A stretch of 64,000 nucleotides of DNA, taken from contig CBDFGT010000023.1 in NCBI GenBank assembly GCA_965247225.1, positions 1 through 64,000 of the forward strand. Reading direction: 5' to 3'. Positions within the stretch are counted from its first letter, which is position 1. Each line of letters opens with the position of its first letter. The position numbers and the translations under genes are program-made. Of the stretch, positions 24,556 through 32,923 are shown piece after piece. This DNA is from CBDFGT01 sp965247225 (GTDB lineage Bacteria; Pseudomonadota; Alphaproteobacteria; Rhizobiales; Rhizobiaceae). Below the pieces are notes generated by a model that saw nothing but the letters and a program-made list of their open reading frames with translations, did not search any database and was not told where the DNA came from.

Positions 24556-25071
24556 TTACCGCGAAAGGCTGATGGGCTGCCCGGAGCCTGTTGAACCGTC
24601 GAAGCGTGCATCAGCACTCCTGTAGACACGGCCCAGAACATTGCCGTCGCGGTCTTTAAACAGCACCTGCTTGCCCGCAACCTCCCATGACCCCATGGTC
24701 GACAAAACACCGACGCAACCGCGCGTGCCGCCGCGCGAGCCGCTGCCAAGATTTGTGAGGGTCAGGAACATATCACAGCTTGTACCGGACGAAGCCACCT
24801 TCCAGTTGCCAACCATCGATTCCTTGCTGATATCCATTGCCGTGGCAGGCGGTGCAGCATCCGGTGTGGCAGAGGCAACCATTGTATCTGCCATTGGTGC
24901 CTGCGGGAACTGGGTGGTGGGATCACTCAGCTGGCCGGTTTGCACCTGGGATACAGGCTGGGCCTGCAACGGTGCCGGTGTCGACAGGGCGAAACTGTCG
25001 CTGGTGGTGCGCTGACAGGCCGAAAGCGATACGACCAAACCCAAAACACATGCTGCCTGAATAAACCGCAT
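24556..25071 (-). CDS. Omp19-like outer-membrane lipoprotein with protease-inhibitor (AprI/Inh) domain
   Basis: A 171-residue lipoprotein. The signal peptide ends in the lipobox LSAC (acylated Cys19). A Pro/Gln/Ala-rich linker follows, then a C-terminal domain with VGNWKVASSGTSCDMFLTL, TRGCVGVLSTMGSWEVAGKQV and ARFDGSTGSGQPISLSR. The layout and ending closely recall Brucella Omp19, whose Inh domain blocks host proteases (established for Brucella). The two domain cysteines could form the conserved disulfide. ATG 25071 is preferred over ATG 25077 because GAGGGG then lies eight bases upstream. Single gene after the GGDEF-EAL gene. Confidence 0.85.
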   Translation of the reverse strand: MRFIQAACVLGLVVSLSACQRTTSDSFALSTPAPLQAQPVSQVQTGQLSDPTTQFPQAPMADTMVASATPDAAPPATAMDISKESMVGNWKVASSGTSCDMFLTLTNLGSGSRGGTRGCVGVLSTMGSWEVAGKQVLFKDRDGNVLGRVYRSADARFDGSTGSGQPISLSR

Positions 25072-25201
25072 ATCCATATCCCCTCACGCCAAAAGCCAAC
25101 TGAATCGCACACACCGTGTAAATATGGCCGAATTAGCGGGCTTCCACCATATGAATCAAGCCTTGCATGCATTTTTTTCGATTACAGGAGCGAATAGCTG
25201 T

Positions 25202-25220
25202 TTTAGAGCATGATGTCTCT
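25202..25220. repeat. Partial palindromic repeat (shared with 7114-7132)
   Basis: The 19-base string TTTAGAGCATGATGTCTCT is identical to the left end of the repeat at 7114-7170. The right arm is missing here, so it looks like a truncated copy. It lies in the roughly 200-bp gap between the GGDEF-EAL stop and the Omp19-like gene. Confidence 0.65.
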
Positions 25221-25279
25221 AATATGTTATCCGTGACAATTTTGCTTGCGGAAGCATGGCCTGGAAGCACGCGCACACA

Positions 25280-26875
25280 TCAGTGGGTCACCCGGCTCTG
25301 CGGTGCGGCCACATTCCCCTTGTACTCTGCCAGCAAATCAGCAACCGCATGGCCTGGTATAGCCTTGCCGAACAGGTAGCCCTGACCGAAATCACATCCG
25401 AGCGCTTTCAGATCATTCATCTGTCCGGCATCTTCAATGCCCTCCGCAGTGGTCTTCACACCGAGACCATGCCCGAGGCTCAGAATCGTCTTGACGATTT
25501 TCATCTGCTTTTCGTCACTGCCAAACGTGTTTATAAAACTCTTGTCAATCTTGATCTTGTCAAATGTGAAACGGGACAGTTGCGAGAGGCTGGAATAGCC
25601 TGTGCCAAAATCATCCAGTGCGATACGAATTCCGGCGGCATGAAGATTGCCGATAATGTCTGAAGCGGCATCAAATTCCTTCACCAGTGCACTTTCGGTG
25701 ATTTCAATTTCAAGCCGGCGCGCAGGCAACCCGGTCTCGTCCAGAATGCTGATGATGCGAAGCCCCAGAAGATGATCTGTCAATTGCGTTGGTGAAATGT
25801 TGAAGGCCAGGGTCAAATGGTCCGGCCAGGTCATTGCATCGCGGCAGGCGCGGCGCAGCATGCTTTCAGACAGGTTTGAAATCAGCCCTGCATCCTCCGC
25901 CATTGCGATGAAAATGGACGGCTCGATAAAGCGGCCGTCGTCCGTCCGCCAGCGTGCCAGTGCCTCAAAACCGCGGACCTGCCCGGATTCCAGATCGATC
26001 AGGGGCTGGTAAAAGGGTACGATCACATCATTGCGGATCGCTTCCCGCAAGGCCAGCTCAATGAGGGCGCGCTGTGCCAGCGCATCATCCATCCTGGAAT
26101 CAAACTGCCGGACAACATTCTTGCCGTGACGCTTTGCGTCATTCCTGGCAATATCAGAAAACCGGATCACATCGCTCAGACGTGCGCATTGGTCCGGAAA
26201 GACGGCATAGCCAATACAGGTGCCCACCTGGGCCTGCATGTTGCCGACAAAAACGGTCTGGCTGATAGTTCTTGCAATCGATTTGGCAACCTTTTCATCA
26301 TCGAATGTCTCGCCGATATCAGACAGGACCATGAACTCGTCGCCGCCGACGCGCGCCACAATCTTGCCAGGGAACAACGCCTGAAGACGTTCGGCAATCA
26401 CCCGCAGAAGATCGTCACCGCTTTTATGGCCCAGAAGTTCATTGACTTTCTTGAAGCCGTTCAAATCGACCGAAAACGCGATATAGCGACCAGGATCGGC
26501 CCTGGTTTCCGCCTCAATCTCGCGCAGCTTTCTTTCAATATAGCTCCTGTTGTAAAGTTGCGTCAGAATGTCGTGGTCAGCATTCCAGGTCGCATTCATT
26601 TCCGCATTGCGGCGGCGCCTGATTTCATTGCCCATGTCACGATGCCGCCGAATGGAGTAGATCAAACCAAAGACACTGATAATCGGCAACGAAACCAGCA
26701 CGTCATTCAGATGCACAAATTCACTGGTTTGAAGAAAACCGGCAATATTTTCAAACACCTGCAGTTTTATTGCGGCATAGCACACGGATATTGACAGCAA
26801 CGTCAGGAAAAACGCATCGTAGAAATCACGGCGCTCCTTGAGACCTGTTGCAAAAGAACTGACAAGCTTGATCAT
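25280..26875 (-). CDS. Membrane-anchored GGDEF-EAL protein (cyclic di-GMP turnover)
   Basis: A 531-residue protein with two N-terminal hydrophobic segments (about 20-38 and 58-76), a GGDEF domain (active site GGDEF at 177-181) and an EAL domain (GFEALARW at 302-309, LAFNISPTQL, EIEITESALV, ALDDFGTGYSSLSQL, KIDKSFI, TTAEGIED). Both sites keep their signature residues, so synthesis and hydrolysis of cyclic di-GMP are both possible. No RxxD inhibition site is seen just before GGDEF. It is an isolated gene with about 200 bp on each side. Confidence 0.92.
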   Translation of the reverse strand: MIKLVSSFATGLKERRDFYDAFFLTLLSISVCYAAIKLQVFENIAGFLQTSEFVHLNDVLVSLPIISVFGLIYSIRRHRDMGNEIRRRRNAEMNATWNADHDILTQLYNRSYIERKLREIEAETRADPGRYIAFSVDLNGFKKVNELLGHKSGDDLLRVIAERLQALFPGKIVARVGGDEFMVLSDIGETFDDEKVAKSIARTISQTVFVGNMQAQVGTCIGYAVFPDQCARLSDVIRFSDIARNDAKRHGKNVVRQFDSRMDDALAQRALIELALREAIRNDVIVPFYQPLIDLESGQVRGFEALARWRTDDGRFIEPSIFIAMAEDAGLISNLSESMLRRACRDAMTWPDHLTLAFNISPTQLTDHLLGLRIISILDETGLPARRLEIEITESALVKEFDAASDIIGNLHAAGIRIALDDFGTGYSSLSQLSRFTFDKIKIDKSFINTFGSDEKQMKIVKTILSLGHGLGVKTTAEGIEDAGQMNDLKALGCDFGQGYLFGKAIPGHAVADLLAEYKGNVAAPQSRVTH

Positions 26876-27081
26876 GTGTTGCTTCCTAAAACATGCACAT
26901 CTGAACTATGTGCACATCTTGCATACAATGATTTTAATAAAATGTCACCGAACGGCCGAAGGCAAGTTCAAAACGAACCTAACAACCCGTGAATCGACGG
27001 CAAATACAATTGTGAAATTTTAAGCTTTGGCACGCGCAATGTCAGGATTGTGGCCACATGGCCACTGTAGCAGACACACGG

Positions 27082-27861
27082 TCAGACGCGCCGCTCGACC
27101 ATCATTTTCTTGATTTCGCCAATCGCCCTGGCAGGATTCAGGCCCTTGGGACAGGTCTGTGCGCAATTCATGATCGTATGGCAACGGTAAAGCCGGAACG
27201 GATCTTCCAGATTGTCCAGACGTTCGCCCTTGGCCTCGTCACGGCTGTCAATCAGCCAGCGATAGGCCTGCAACAGCACGGCCGGGCCCAGATAACGGTC
27301 ACCATTCCACCAGTAGCTCGGGCAGGAGGTGGAACAGCAGGCGCACAGGATACATTCATAAAGACCGTCAAGCTTCGCCCGGTCCTCATGGCTCTGCTTC
27401 CATTCCCTTGCCGGTGTCGGCGAAACCGTTTTCAGCCAGGGCTCGATGGAGCGATGCTGCGCATAGAAATGTGTCAGGTCCGGAACCAGATCCTTCACGA
27501 CGGGCATATGCGGCAGCGGATAGATCTTCACCGCGCCATTCACCTCATCCATGCCCTTGGTGCAGGCCAGCGTATTGGTGCCGTCAATATTCATCGCACA
27601 GGAGCCACAGATGCCCTCGCGGCATGAGCGGCGGAATGTCAGTGTCGGATCAATATGGTTCTTGATATAGAGAAGACCATCCAGCACCATCGGGCCGCAA
27701 TCATCGATATCAATGTAATAGGTATCGATCTGCGGGTTCTTGTCATCATCCGGGCTCCAGCGATAGACGCGATATTCGCGCACATTCTGGGCACCGGCAG
27801 GCTTCGGCCAGGTCTTGCCTTCGCGCATCTGTGAATTTTTTGGGAGTGTGAGTTCAACCAT
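27082..27861 (-). CDS. sdhB: Succinate dehydrogenase iron-sulfur subunit
   Basis: Carries the three iron-sulfur clusters of complex II. The 259-residue protein has the 2Fe-2S motif CREGICGSCAMNIDG plus a later LACTKG Cys, then CILCACCSTSCPSYWW and CHTIMNCAQTCPKGLNP for the 4Fe-4S and 3Fe-4S clusters. Start MVELTLPKNSQ at 27861 overlaps the preceding VapD-like gene by eight bases, so its translation may be coupled to that gene. Confidence 0.97.
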   Translation of the reverse strand: MVELTLPKNSQMREGKTWPKPAGAQNVREYRVYRWSPDDDKNPQIDTYYIDIDDCGPMVLDGLLYIKNHIDPTLTFRRSCREGICGSCAMNIDGTNTLACTKGMDEVNGAVKIYPLPHMPVVKDLVPDLTHFYAQHRSIEPWLKTVSPTPAREWKQSHEDRAKLDGLYECILCACCSTSCPSYWWNGDRYLGPAVLLQAYRWLIDSRDEAKGERLDNLEDPFRLYRCHTIMNCAQTCPKGLNPARAIGEIKKMMVERRV

Positions 27862-28174
27862 TTTTCGACATCCCCCTTGCCATCAGTGCAAGTTCAATTG
27901 CTGGCGTTAAATCGTTGTTATCTTCAATGCGCAACATCCTGATATCCGTAACAGCAGGAGCAAACCAGTCATATTCAAGTGTCAAAAGCTGTACGGCAAT
28001 CTGGCAACGAACGCTGTCAATTGTATCATCACCGAAATAAACACTACCCTGTTGTCGGTCGAACCCCTGGGTTCTCAAGAATTTCGCAATATCATTGTAA
28101 GCATTCTGCCACGAGGCGTTGTGGTAGCTTTTCTTAAGCGTTTCAGTATCAAGATCAAATGTGATCGCATACAT
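27854..28174 (-). CDS. vapD: VapD-like endoribonuclease (Cas2-related fold)
   Basis: A 106-residue protein that matches the VapD family: MYAITFDLDTETLKKSYHN, SWQNAYNDIAKFL, GFDRQQGSVYFGDDTID, VQLLTLEYDWFAPAVTDIRM, LRIEDNNDLTPAIE. VapD proteins are small Cas2-like ribonucleases, toxins of VapXD pairs in some bacteria. ATG 28174 gives the family start and has GGGAG ten bases upstream. The same frame stays open to an ATG at 28261 that overlaps the sdhA stop (TGATG), adding 29 residues that include SRIGHNSG, so a longer coupled product is possible. It is AT-richer by eye than sdhA and sdhB and lies between them. Confidence 0.88.
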   Translation of the reverse strand: MYAITFDLDTETLKKSYHNASWQNAYNDIAKFLRTQGFDRQQGSVYFGDDTIDSVRCQIAVQLLTLEYDWFAPAVTDIRMLRIEDNNDLTPAIELALMARGMSKNG

Positions 28175-28260
28175 ACTTCTTCTACTCCCACTATTGTGGC
28201 CGATCCTGGAATGGGCATTCCTTGGAGTTCCAACAATGTTCGAAATCTTGGAATTGATCA

Positions 28261-30099
28261 TCAATACACCCGCGCCTTTGGCTCGATCTTTTTGGGATCA
28301 ATCCCGTCTGTCAGGAGCCCGGTATGAACCGGACGATAATCGAGTTTCACCTCACCGCTTTCGCTGACCCATGACAAAGTATGCTTGCGCCAGTTGACAT
28401 CATCACGACCGGCAAACGGACCACTGGTATAGTCTTCCCGCGCATGGGAACCGCGGCTTTCCTTGCGGGCTTCCGCACCATAAACGGTGGTAATCGCGCA
28501 GGCCATCAGGTTTTCCAGTTCCAGCGTTTCCACAAGATCGGAATTCCAGATCATCGAACGGTCGGTGACCTTGATATCCTTCATTTCACTCCAGATGGCC
28601 GAAATCCGCTTGCAGCCGGATTCCAGCGCTTCCTGTGTGCGGAACACGGCAGCATCCTCCTGCATGGCGCGTTGCATCCTGTCGCGCAGCACCGCTGTCG
28701 GGGTCGAGCCGCTGGCATTGCGCAACCGGTCAAACCGTTCCATGATTTTTTCAACAGCAGCCTCGTTGATCGGCGGAACAGCATATTTGCGATCCACCAC
28801 TTCACCGGCACGAATGGCCGCAGCGCGACCAAACACCACCAGATCGATCAGCGAATTCGAGCCGAGACGATTTGCGCCGTGGACGGATGCACAGCCCGCT
28901 TCACCCACAGCCATAAGGCCCGGGGCAACCCGGTCCGGGTGGTCCTTGTCGGCGTTGAGCACTTCACCCCAGTAATTGGTAGGAATGCCGCCCATATTAT
29001 AATGCACGGTCGGCAGAACCGGAATGGGTTCGCGCGTCACATCGACACCGGCAAAAATCTTTGCCGATTCCGAAATGCCGGGCAGACGCTCGTGCAGCAC
29101 AGCCGGGTCCAGATGATCCAGATGCAGATAGATATGGTCCTTGTTCTTGCCGACGCCACGACCCTCGCGGATTTCCAGCGTCATGCAGCGCGACACCACA
29201 TCGCGCGAGGCCAGATCCTTGGCCGATGGCGCATAGCGTTCCATGAAACGCTCGCCTTCGGAATTGACCAGATAGCCGCCTTCGCCGCGCGCACCTTCGG
29301 TGATCAGGCAACCGGCACCATAAATGCCGGTCGGGTGGAACTGAACGAATTCCATATCCTGCAGCGGCAGTCCGGCACGCGCTATCATGCCATTGCCATC
29401 GCCTGTGCAGGTATGCGCCGATGTGGCGGAGAAATAGGCGCGCCCATAGCCGCCGGTTGCCAGAACCACCATCTTGGCGGCAAAGCGGTGGATCGTGCCG
29501 TCATCCAGGTTCCAGGCCACCACGCCGGTGCACACACCATCTGTCATGATCAGGTCAAGCGCGAAATATTCAATGAAAAATTCCGCATTGTGCTTCAGCG
29601 ACTGGCCGTAAAGCGTGTGCAGGATAGCGTGACCCGTACGGTCGGCGGCAGCACAGGTGCGCTGCACCGGCGGACCTTCGCCATAATTCTGCATATGGCC
29701 GCCAAACGGTCGCTGATAGATCTTGCCCTCGGCATTGCGCGAGAACGGAACACCGTAATGTTCCAGTTCGTAAACTGCCTTGGGCGCTTCCATGGCCAGA
29801 TATTGCATGGCGTCAACATCGCCCAGCCAGTCAGAGCCCTTGACCGTGTCATACATATGCCACTGCCAACAGTCCGGTGTCATATTGTTCAGCGAGGCGG
29901 CAATGCCCCCCTGGGCGGCAACCGTATGCGAGCGCGTGGGGAAAACCTTGGAAATGCAGGCCGTTTTCAGGCCTTGTTCGGCCATGCCAAGCGTGGCGCG
30001 CAGACCGGCACCGCCGGCCCCTACCACAATCACATCAAAGGAATGGTCGAAATAGGTATAGGCCTTGCCATTCAGGGCGGAAGAAGGGGTGGATGCCAT
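28261..30099 (-). CDS. sdhA: Succinate dehydrogenase flavoprotein subunit
   Basis: Catalytic FAD subunit of complex II, 612 residues. FAD-binding VVGAGGAGLRATLGMAEQG near the N-terminus, the covalent-FAD histidine in TRSHTVAAQGGI, HTCTGDGNGMIARAG, the active-site region FHPTGIYGAGCLITEGARGEGG, and the C-terminal HAREDYTSGPF. Six bases separate it from sdhD upstream. The next gene downstream should be sdhB but is the VapD-like gene. Confidence 0.98.
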   Translation of the reverse strand: MASTPSSALNGKAYTYFDHSFDVIVVGAGGAGLRATLGMAEQGLKTACISKVFPTRSHTVAAQGGIAASLNNMTPDCWQWHMYDTVKGSDWLGDVDAMQYLAMEAPKAVYELEHYGVPFSRNAEGKIYQRPFGGHMQNYGEGPPVQRTCAAADRTGHAILHTLYGQSLKHNAEFFIEYFALDLIMTDGVCTGVVAWNLDDGTIHRFAAKMVVLATGGYGRAYFSATSAHTCTGDGNGMIARAGLPLQDMEFVQFHPTGIYGAGCLITEGARGEGGYLVNSEGERFMERYAPSAKDLASRDVVSRCMTLEIREGRGVGKNKDHIYLHLDHLDPAVLHERLPGISESAKIFAGVDVTREPIPVLPTVHYNMGGIPTNYWGEVLNADKDHPDRVAPGLMAVGEAGCASVHGANRLGSNSLIDLVVFGRAAAIRAGEVVDRKYAVPPINEAAVEKIMERFDRLRNASGSTPTAVLRDRMQRAMQEDAAVFRTQEALESGCKRISAIWSEMKDIKVTDRSMIWNSDLVETLELENLMACAITTVYGAEARKESRGSHAREDYTSGPFAGRDDVNWRKHTLSWVSESGEVKLDYRPVHTGLLTDGIDPKKIEPKARVY

Positions 30100-30104
30100 G
30101 TGTT

Positions 30105-30485
30105 TTATCCTGCAAAGCCGATTTTCAAGAGTGCGAAAAGACAGAGCGCGCCGATCACAAAGGTAAAGAACACATTCAGCATCACCAGCGCAATTTTTAA
30201 GCCTTCAGCGTGAATATAATCCTCAATGATCACCTGCATGCCGAGCTTCATATGATAGAGGCCCGCCAGAACCATCAGCACCATGACCACAGCCACAATC
30301 GGGTTTGACAGCGCAGCCACCACATCCGCATAGGGCGCACCGTTATAGGTGATCAGAAATCCGACAAAAAACAGCATGAGCGGAACATTGGCCGCAGCCG
30401 TAAGGCGCTGGTGCCAGAAATGGCCTGTGCCGTCTTTGGCAGATCCAAGGCCGCGGACCTTGCCGAGCGGTGTGCGCATATCCAT
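30105..30485 (-). CDS. sdhD: Succinate dehydrogenase membrane anchor subunit
   Basis: A 126-residue membrane protein with three hydrophobic helices. GLGSAKDGTGHFWHQRLTA holds the conserved quinone-site region and LYHMKLGMQVIIEDYIH carries the haem-ligand histidine. It follows sdhC by nine bases and precedes sdhA by five. Confidence 0.94.
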   Translation of the reverse strand: MDMRTPLGKVRGLGSAKDGTGHFWHQRLTAAANVPLMLFFVGFLITYNGAPYADVVAALSNPIVAVVMVLMVLAGLYHMKLGMQVIIEDYIHAEGLKIALVMLNVFFTFVIGALCLFALLKIGFAG

Positions 30486-30494
30486 TATCGTCTC

Positions 30495-30887
30495 CTACCG
30501 TACCAAATAGCCCAAAATCCAGATCAGCACCGTCAGGCCGACGGATGCCACCGGCATGGCTTTCGCGACCTTTGTCGAAAATGCCTTGTCATAGCCATGA
30601 CCAAGATCCCACATGAAATGGCGCAATCCGCCCAGCATGTGGTGCATCAGCGCCAGGGTGTAACCAAACAGGACCAGCCGTCCGAAAAAGGAACCGTAGA
30701 TCGCATTGACATATTCAAAATAGGCCTCCCCGGAGGCAGCGGCTATCAGCCACCAGGCCACCAGCAGCGTGCCAAAATACAGGGCACCACCGGTGATGCG
30801 ATGAATGATGGACATCGCCATGGTTGGAATCAGCTTGTAAATCTGCAAGTGCGGCGACAACGGCCGGTTGCTTGTCACTTTCGCCAT
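30495..30887 (-). CDS. sdhC: Succinate dehydrogenase cytochrome b556 subunit
   Basis: A 130-residue, three-helix subunit that helps bind haem b and ubiquinone. The N-terminal RPLSPHLQIYKL and SIIHRITGGAL are the family signature, and ALMHHMLGGLRHFMWDLGHG holds the haem histidine. First gene of the leftward sdhCDA(vapD)B operon; its leader contains a long inverted repeat. Confidence 0.95.
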   Translation of the reverse strand: MAKVTSNRPLSPHLQIYKLIPTMAMSIIHRITGGALYFGTLLVAWWLIAAASGEAYFEYVNAIYGSFFGRLVLFGYTLALMHHMLGGLRHFMWDLGHGYDKAFSTKVAKAMPVASVGLTVLIWILGYLVR

Positions 30888-30909
30888 ATTGACCCCCGTG
30901 GACCCCTTT

Positions 30910-30948
30910 TTGACAACAGGTCCGTCCTGTAAACCGGACTGTTGTCAA
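30910..30948 (-). promoter_or_regulatory. Inverted repeat in the sdhC leader/promoter region
   Basis: TTGACAACA(G)GTCCG (30910-30924) and CGGACTGTTGTCAA (30935-30948) pair over 14 positions with one bulged G and a ten-base spacer. It lies 23 bp upstream of sdhC and overlaps a TTGACA that could be a minus-35 element on the minus strand. The rest of the 304-bp space 30888-31191 holds no gene that I can support. Confidence 0.65.
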
Positions 30949-31191
30949 ATCAATTGTGCAATGCGTCAAATGCGACGTTTAATCGTGACATAGCGGAACC
31001 ACAAGCCCGTTCAACGGCCAGGCCGATTTTTAATCGATTATAAGGCTCAGACTTTCGGTGGGCCTGCGACTGTGGAAAACGCGAACGTTAACGATAACGT
31101 GACATTGCGCCCGCCGCACGCGCAAAACAGATGCAATGACCACCGCCGTGTGTTAAGAAAACCTTAACCATTCCATTGCGGGGATCCTGTT

Positions 31192-31539
31192 TTGCGTAAC
31201 CGGACATTCATGCACACGATTGCCCTGGTCGCAGGTCTCGCGGCCACAGCAAATATGTGCTTTGCTTCAGAAACCCGTGTACAGAAACGGCATTTCCGCC
31301 ACGGACCGTCCATCAGCACCGTCTCCGAAGGCCTGCCGAGCTATATTCCACACCTTGGCACCTTTGTCGGTGATATTTATGCATTGCGCGTCAGGGGTTT
31401 GGGAAATTACTTCTATGTCAGCAAGGCACTGAACGGCATGGGCCAGCCCTATATCCGCCCCAGGGCCAGAATCATTACAGTGGGTTCAGACACCAGTGCC
31501 TGTTCCATGGAAAACAGCGTCTGCGTGATCAGACCCTGA
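31192..31539 (+). CDS. Small exported protein of unknown function
   Basis: A 115-residue protein with a signal peptide (MRNRTFMHTIALVAGLAATA, then NMCFA before SETRV). The mature part is basic at first (VQKRHFRHG) and contains two cysteines near the end (SACSMENSVCVI) that could form a disulfide. TTG 31192 is chosen because GCGGGG lies eight bases upstream; ATG 31210 would also give a signal peptide. No family recognised. Its 3' end overlaps the convergent methyltransferase gene by 11 bases. Confidence 0.65.
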   Translation: MRNRTFMHTIALVAGLAATANMCFASETRVQKRHFRHGPSISTVSEGLPSYIPHLGTFVGDIYALRVRGLGNYFYVSKALNGMGQPYIRPRARIITVGSDTSACSMENSVCVIRP

Positions 31540-32191
31540 TCTTCGGCCCCGAAAACCTCCATACCGTGGTCCGCTTGACTTCGCTGTCTTCCAGAACCCG
31601 GGTAACAGGCACTTCATGGACTGCCAGCCTTTCCAGCCTGTCTTCCGGACAATAGGCACGACCGGGATCCCCCGCCAGAACCGTGATACCGCGTTCTGCC
31701 TGTCGTTCCAGCCACGGAACAAGGCAAGCTGCAAAGCTCCGGTCGTAAAACACATCGCCCGCCAGAAGCACATCGGCCTCGACATCCGTCCCGACAATAT
31801 TGTCGGCAATCGTGGCGATTTCAACCGCATTGAGCCCTGCATTCAGGCCAATGGCTGTCCCCGCCCATGGGTCGATATCAACGGCCACAACCGAATGTGC
31901 CCCAGCCTTGCAGGCAGCAATCGCCACCAGGCCGGAGCCGGAGGCAAAATCCATCACTCTCTTGCCCGCAACTGTTTCCGGATGGTCGAGAATAAAGCGG
32001 GCAAGCCCCTGCCCGCCAGCCCAGGCAAAGGCCCAGAAGGGCGGCGGCAGGCCGATCCCGGCCAGCTCATCCTCGGTTTTCTGCCAGAGCGCATGCACTT
32101 CACTGGCCAGACAGAGCCGAATTTCCGGCACATGCGGCGGCGACAACACAGCCGTATTGGCCAGAATAAAGGCGGCAGGCCCGGTTTTCAT
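31529..32191 (-). CDS. Class I SAM-dependent methyltransferase (ETF-beta lysine methyltransferase-like)
   Basis: A 220-residue protein with the SAM-binding VMDFASGSGLVAIAACKAGA, the acidic strand VVAVDIDPWAGTAI, and DVLLAGDVFYDRSFA, which corresponds to the D/N-x-F-Y motif of the METTL20 family. Homologues in Agrobacterium methylate electron-transfer flavoprotein beta (established, from memory), which is my preferred role. Overlaps the EVE gene by ATGA and belongs to the leftward tsaD-gpsA-YciI-EVE unit. Confidence 0.8.
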   Translation of the reverse strand: MKTGPAAFILANTAVLSPPHVPEIRLCLASEVHALWQKTEDELAGIGLPPPFWAFAWAGGQGLARFILDHPETVAGKRVMDFASGSGLVAIAACKAGAHSVVAVDIDPWAGTAIGLNAGLNAVEIATIADNIVGTDVEADVLLAGDVFYDRSFAACLVPWLERQAERGITVLAGDPGRAYCPEDRLERLAVHEVPVTRVLEDSEVKRTTVWRFSGPKIRV

Positions 32192-32616
32192 AGCGGCGGA
32201 TTGTCCAGCCCGCCCATGCGGCAGACTTCGCGATATTCCGCTTCCGTAACCGGCTGAACCGACAGCCGCATCGAGGTCACCAGCGACATTTTTGCCAAGG
32301 GTTCATGCGCCTTGATATCTTTCAGGGACACAGGTTTTGGCATGTCACAGACTGCGCGGATATGCACACAGTCCCAGCGCGGATCGTCCGAGGTCGAATC
32401 CGGTGCCGACAGCTTGCAGACCTCGACAATGCCGACAATCTCCAGCCCCTCATTGGAATGGTAGAAAAAGCCTTTCTCGCCGATCTGCATCGCCCGCATA
32501 TGGTTGCGGGCCAGATAGTTGCGCACGCCGGTCCATTCGGTACCCCCGGCACCGGCGGCCTTCTGCATGTCCCACGACCATTTGAACGGCTCGGATTTAT
32601 ACAGCCAGAATGCCAT
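32188..32616 (-). CDS. EVE domain protein
   Basis: A 142-residue EVE (PUA-like) domain. MAFWLYKSEPFKWSWD, GVRNYLARNHMRAMQIGEKGFFYHS, IVGIVEV and MSLVTSMRLSVQPV are the family's conserved segments. EVE domains bind modified bases and occur in RNA-modification and defence contexts; in rhizobia this stand-alone gene next to a YciI gene is routine. Four-base overlap with the methyltransferase gene. Confidence 0.92.
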   Translation of the reverse strand: MAFWLYKSEPFKWSWDMQKAAGAGGTEWTGVRNYLARNHMRAMQIGEKGFFYHSNEGLEIVGIVEVCKLSAPDSTSDDPRWDCVHIRAVCDMPKPVSLKDIKAHEPLAKMSLVTSMRLSVQPVTEAEYREVCRMGGLDNPPL

Positions 32617-32619
32617 GGC

Positions 32620-32913
32620 TCATGCCTCCGGATTGTTGAACACCCAGTTGAACGGCTTGATCTCGACCGTCTCGAAAAGACCGGCGATGGCATAGGGATC
32701 GGCTGCGGCAAAAGCTCTTGCGTCCTCCGGCGTTTCCGCCTTCAAAACCAGCATTGAGCCACAGGGCTTGCTGTCAGCATCGAGCAAAGGCCCGGCAATC
32801 TTCAGCACACCCTCTTCATTCAGCCTGGTCAGATAGGCCACATGGGCCGGGCGGGTGTCCATCCGGACCTGCAAGTGACCGGGCTTGTCTGTGCACCAGA
32901 GAGCGTAGAGCAT
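32620..32913 (-). CDS. YciI-like protein
   Basis: A 97-residue YCII-family ferredoxin-fold protein: MLYALWCTDKPGHLQVRMDT, RPAHVAYLTRL, GPLLD, and AFAAADPYAIAGLFETVEIK with the family's central His and Asp. The enzymatic role is not established for most members. It lies ten bases after gpsA and three bases before the EVE gene. Confidence 0.92.
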   Translation of the reverse strand: MLYALWCTDKPGHLQVRMDTRPAHVAYLTRLNEEGVLKIAGPLLDADSKPCGSMLVLKAETPEDARAFAAADPYAIAGLFETVEIKPFNWVFNNPEA

Positions 32914-32923
32914 GCATATTCTC

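Noticed and set aside
27051..27064. TGGCCA-CA-TGGCCA palindrome past sdhB
   Set aside because: Short and without a T-run; too weak to call a terminator or operator.
28381..30213. A 610-codon plus-strand open frame antisense to sdhA
   Set aside because: It mirrors sdhA codon bias; the sdhA reading is unambiguous with all catalytic motifs.
32188..32616. EVE-domain gene as part of a modification-dependent defence system
   Set aside because: It is a stand-alone EVE in a routine YciI/gpsA/tsaD operon, with no nuclease or McrBC-like partner.
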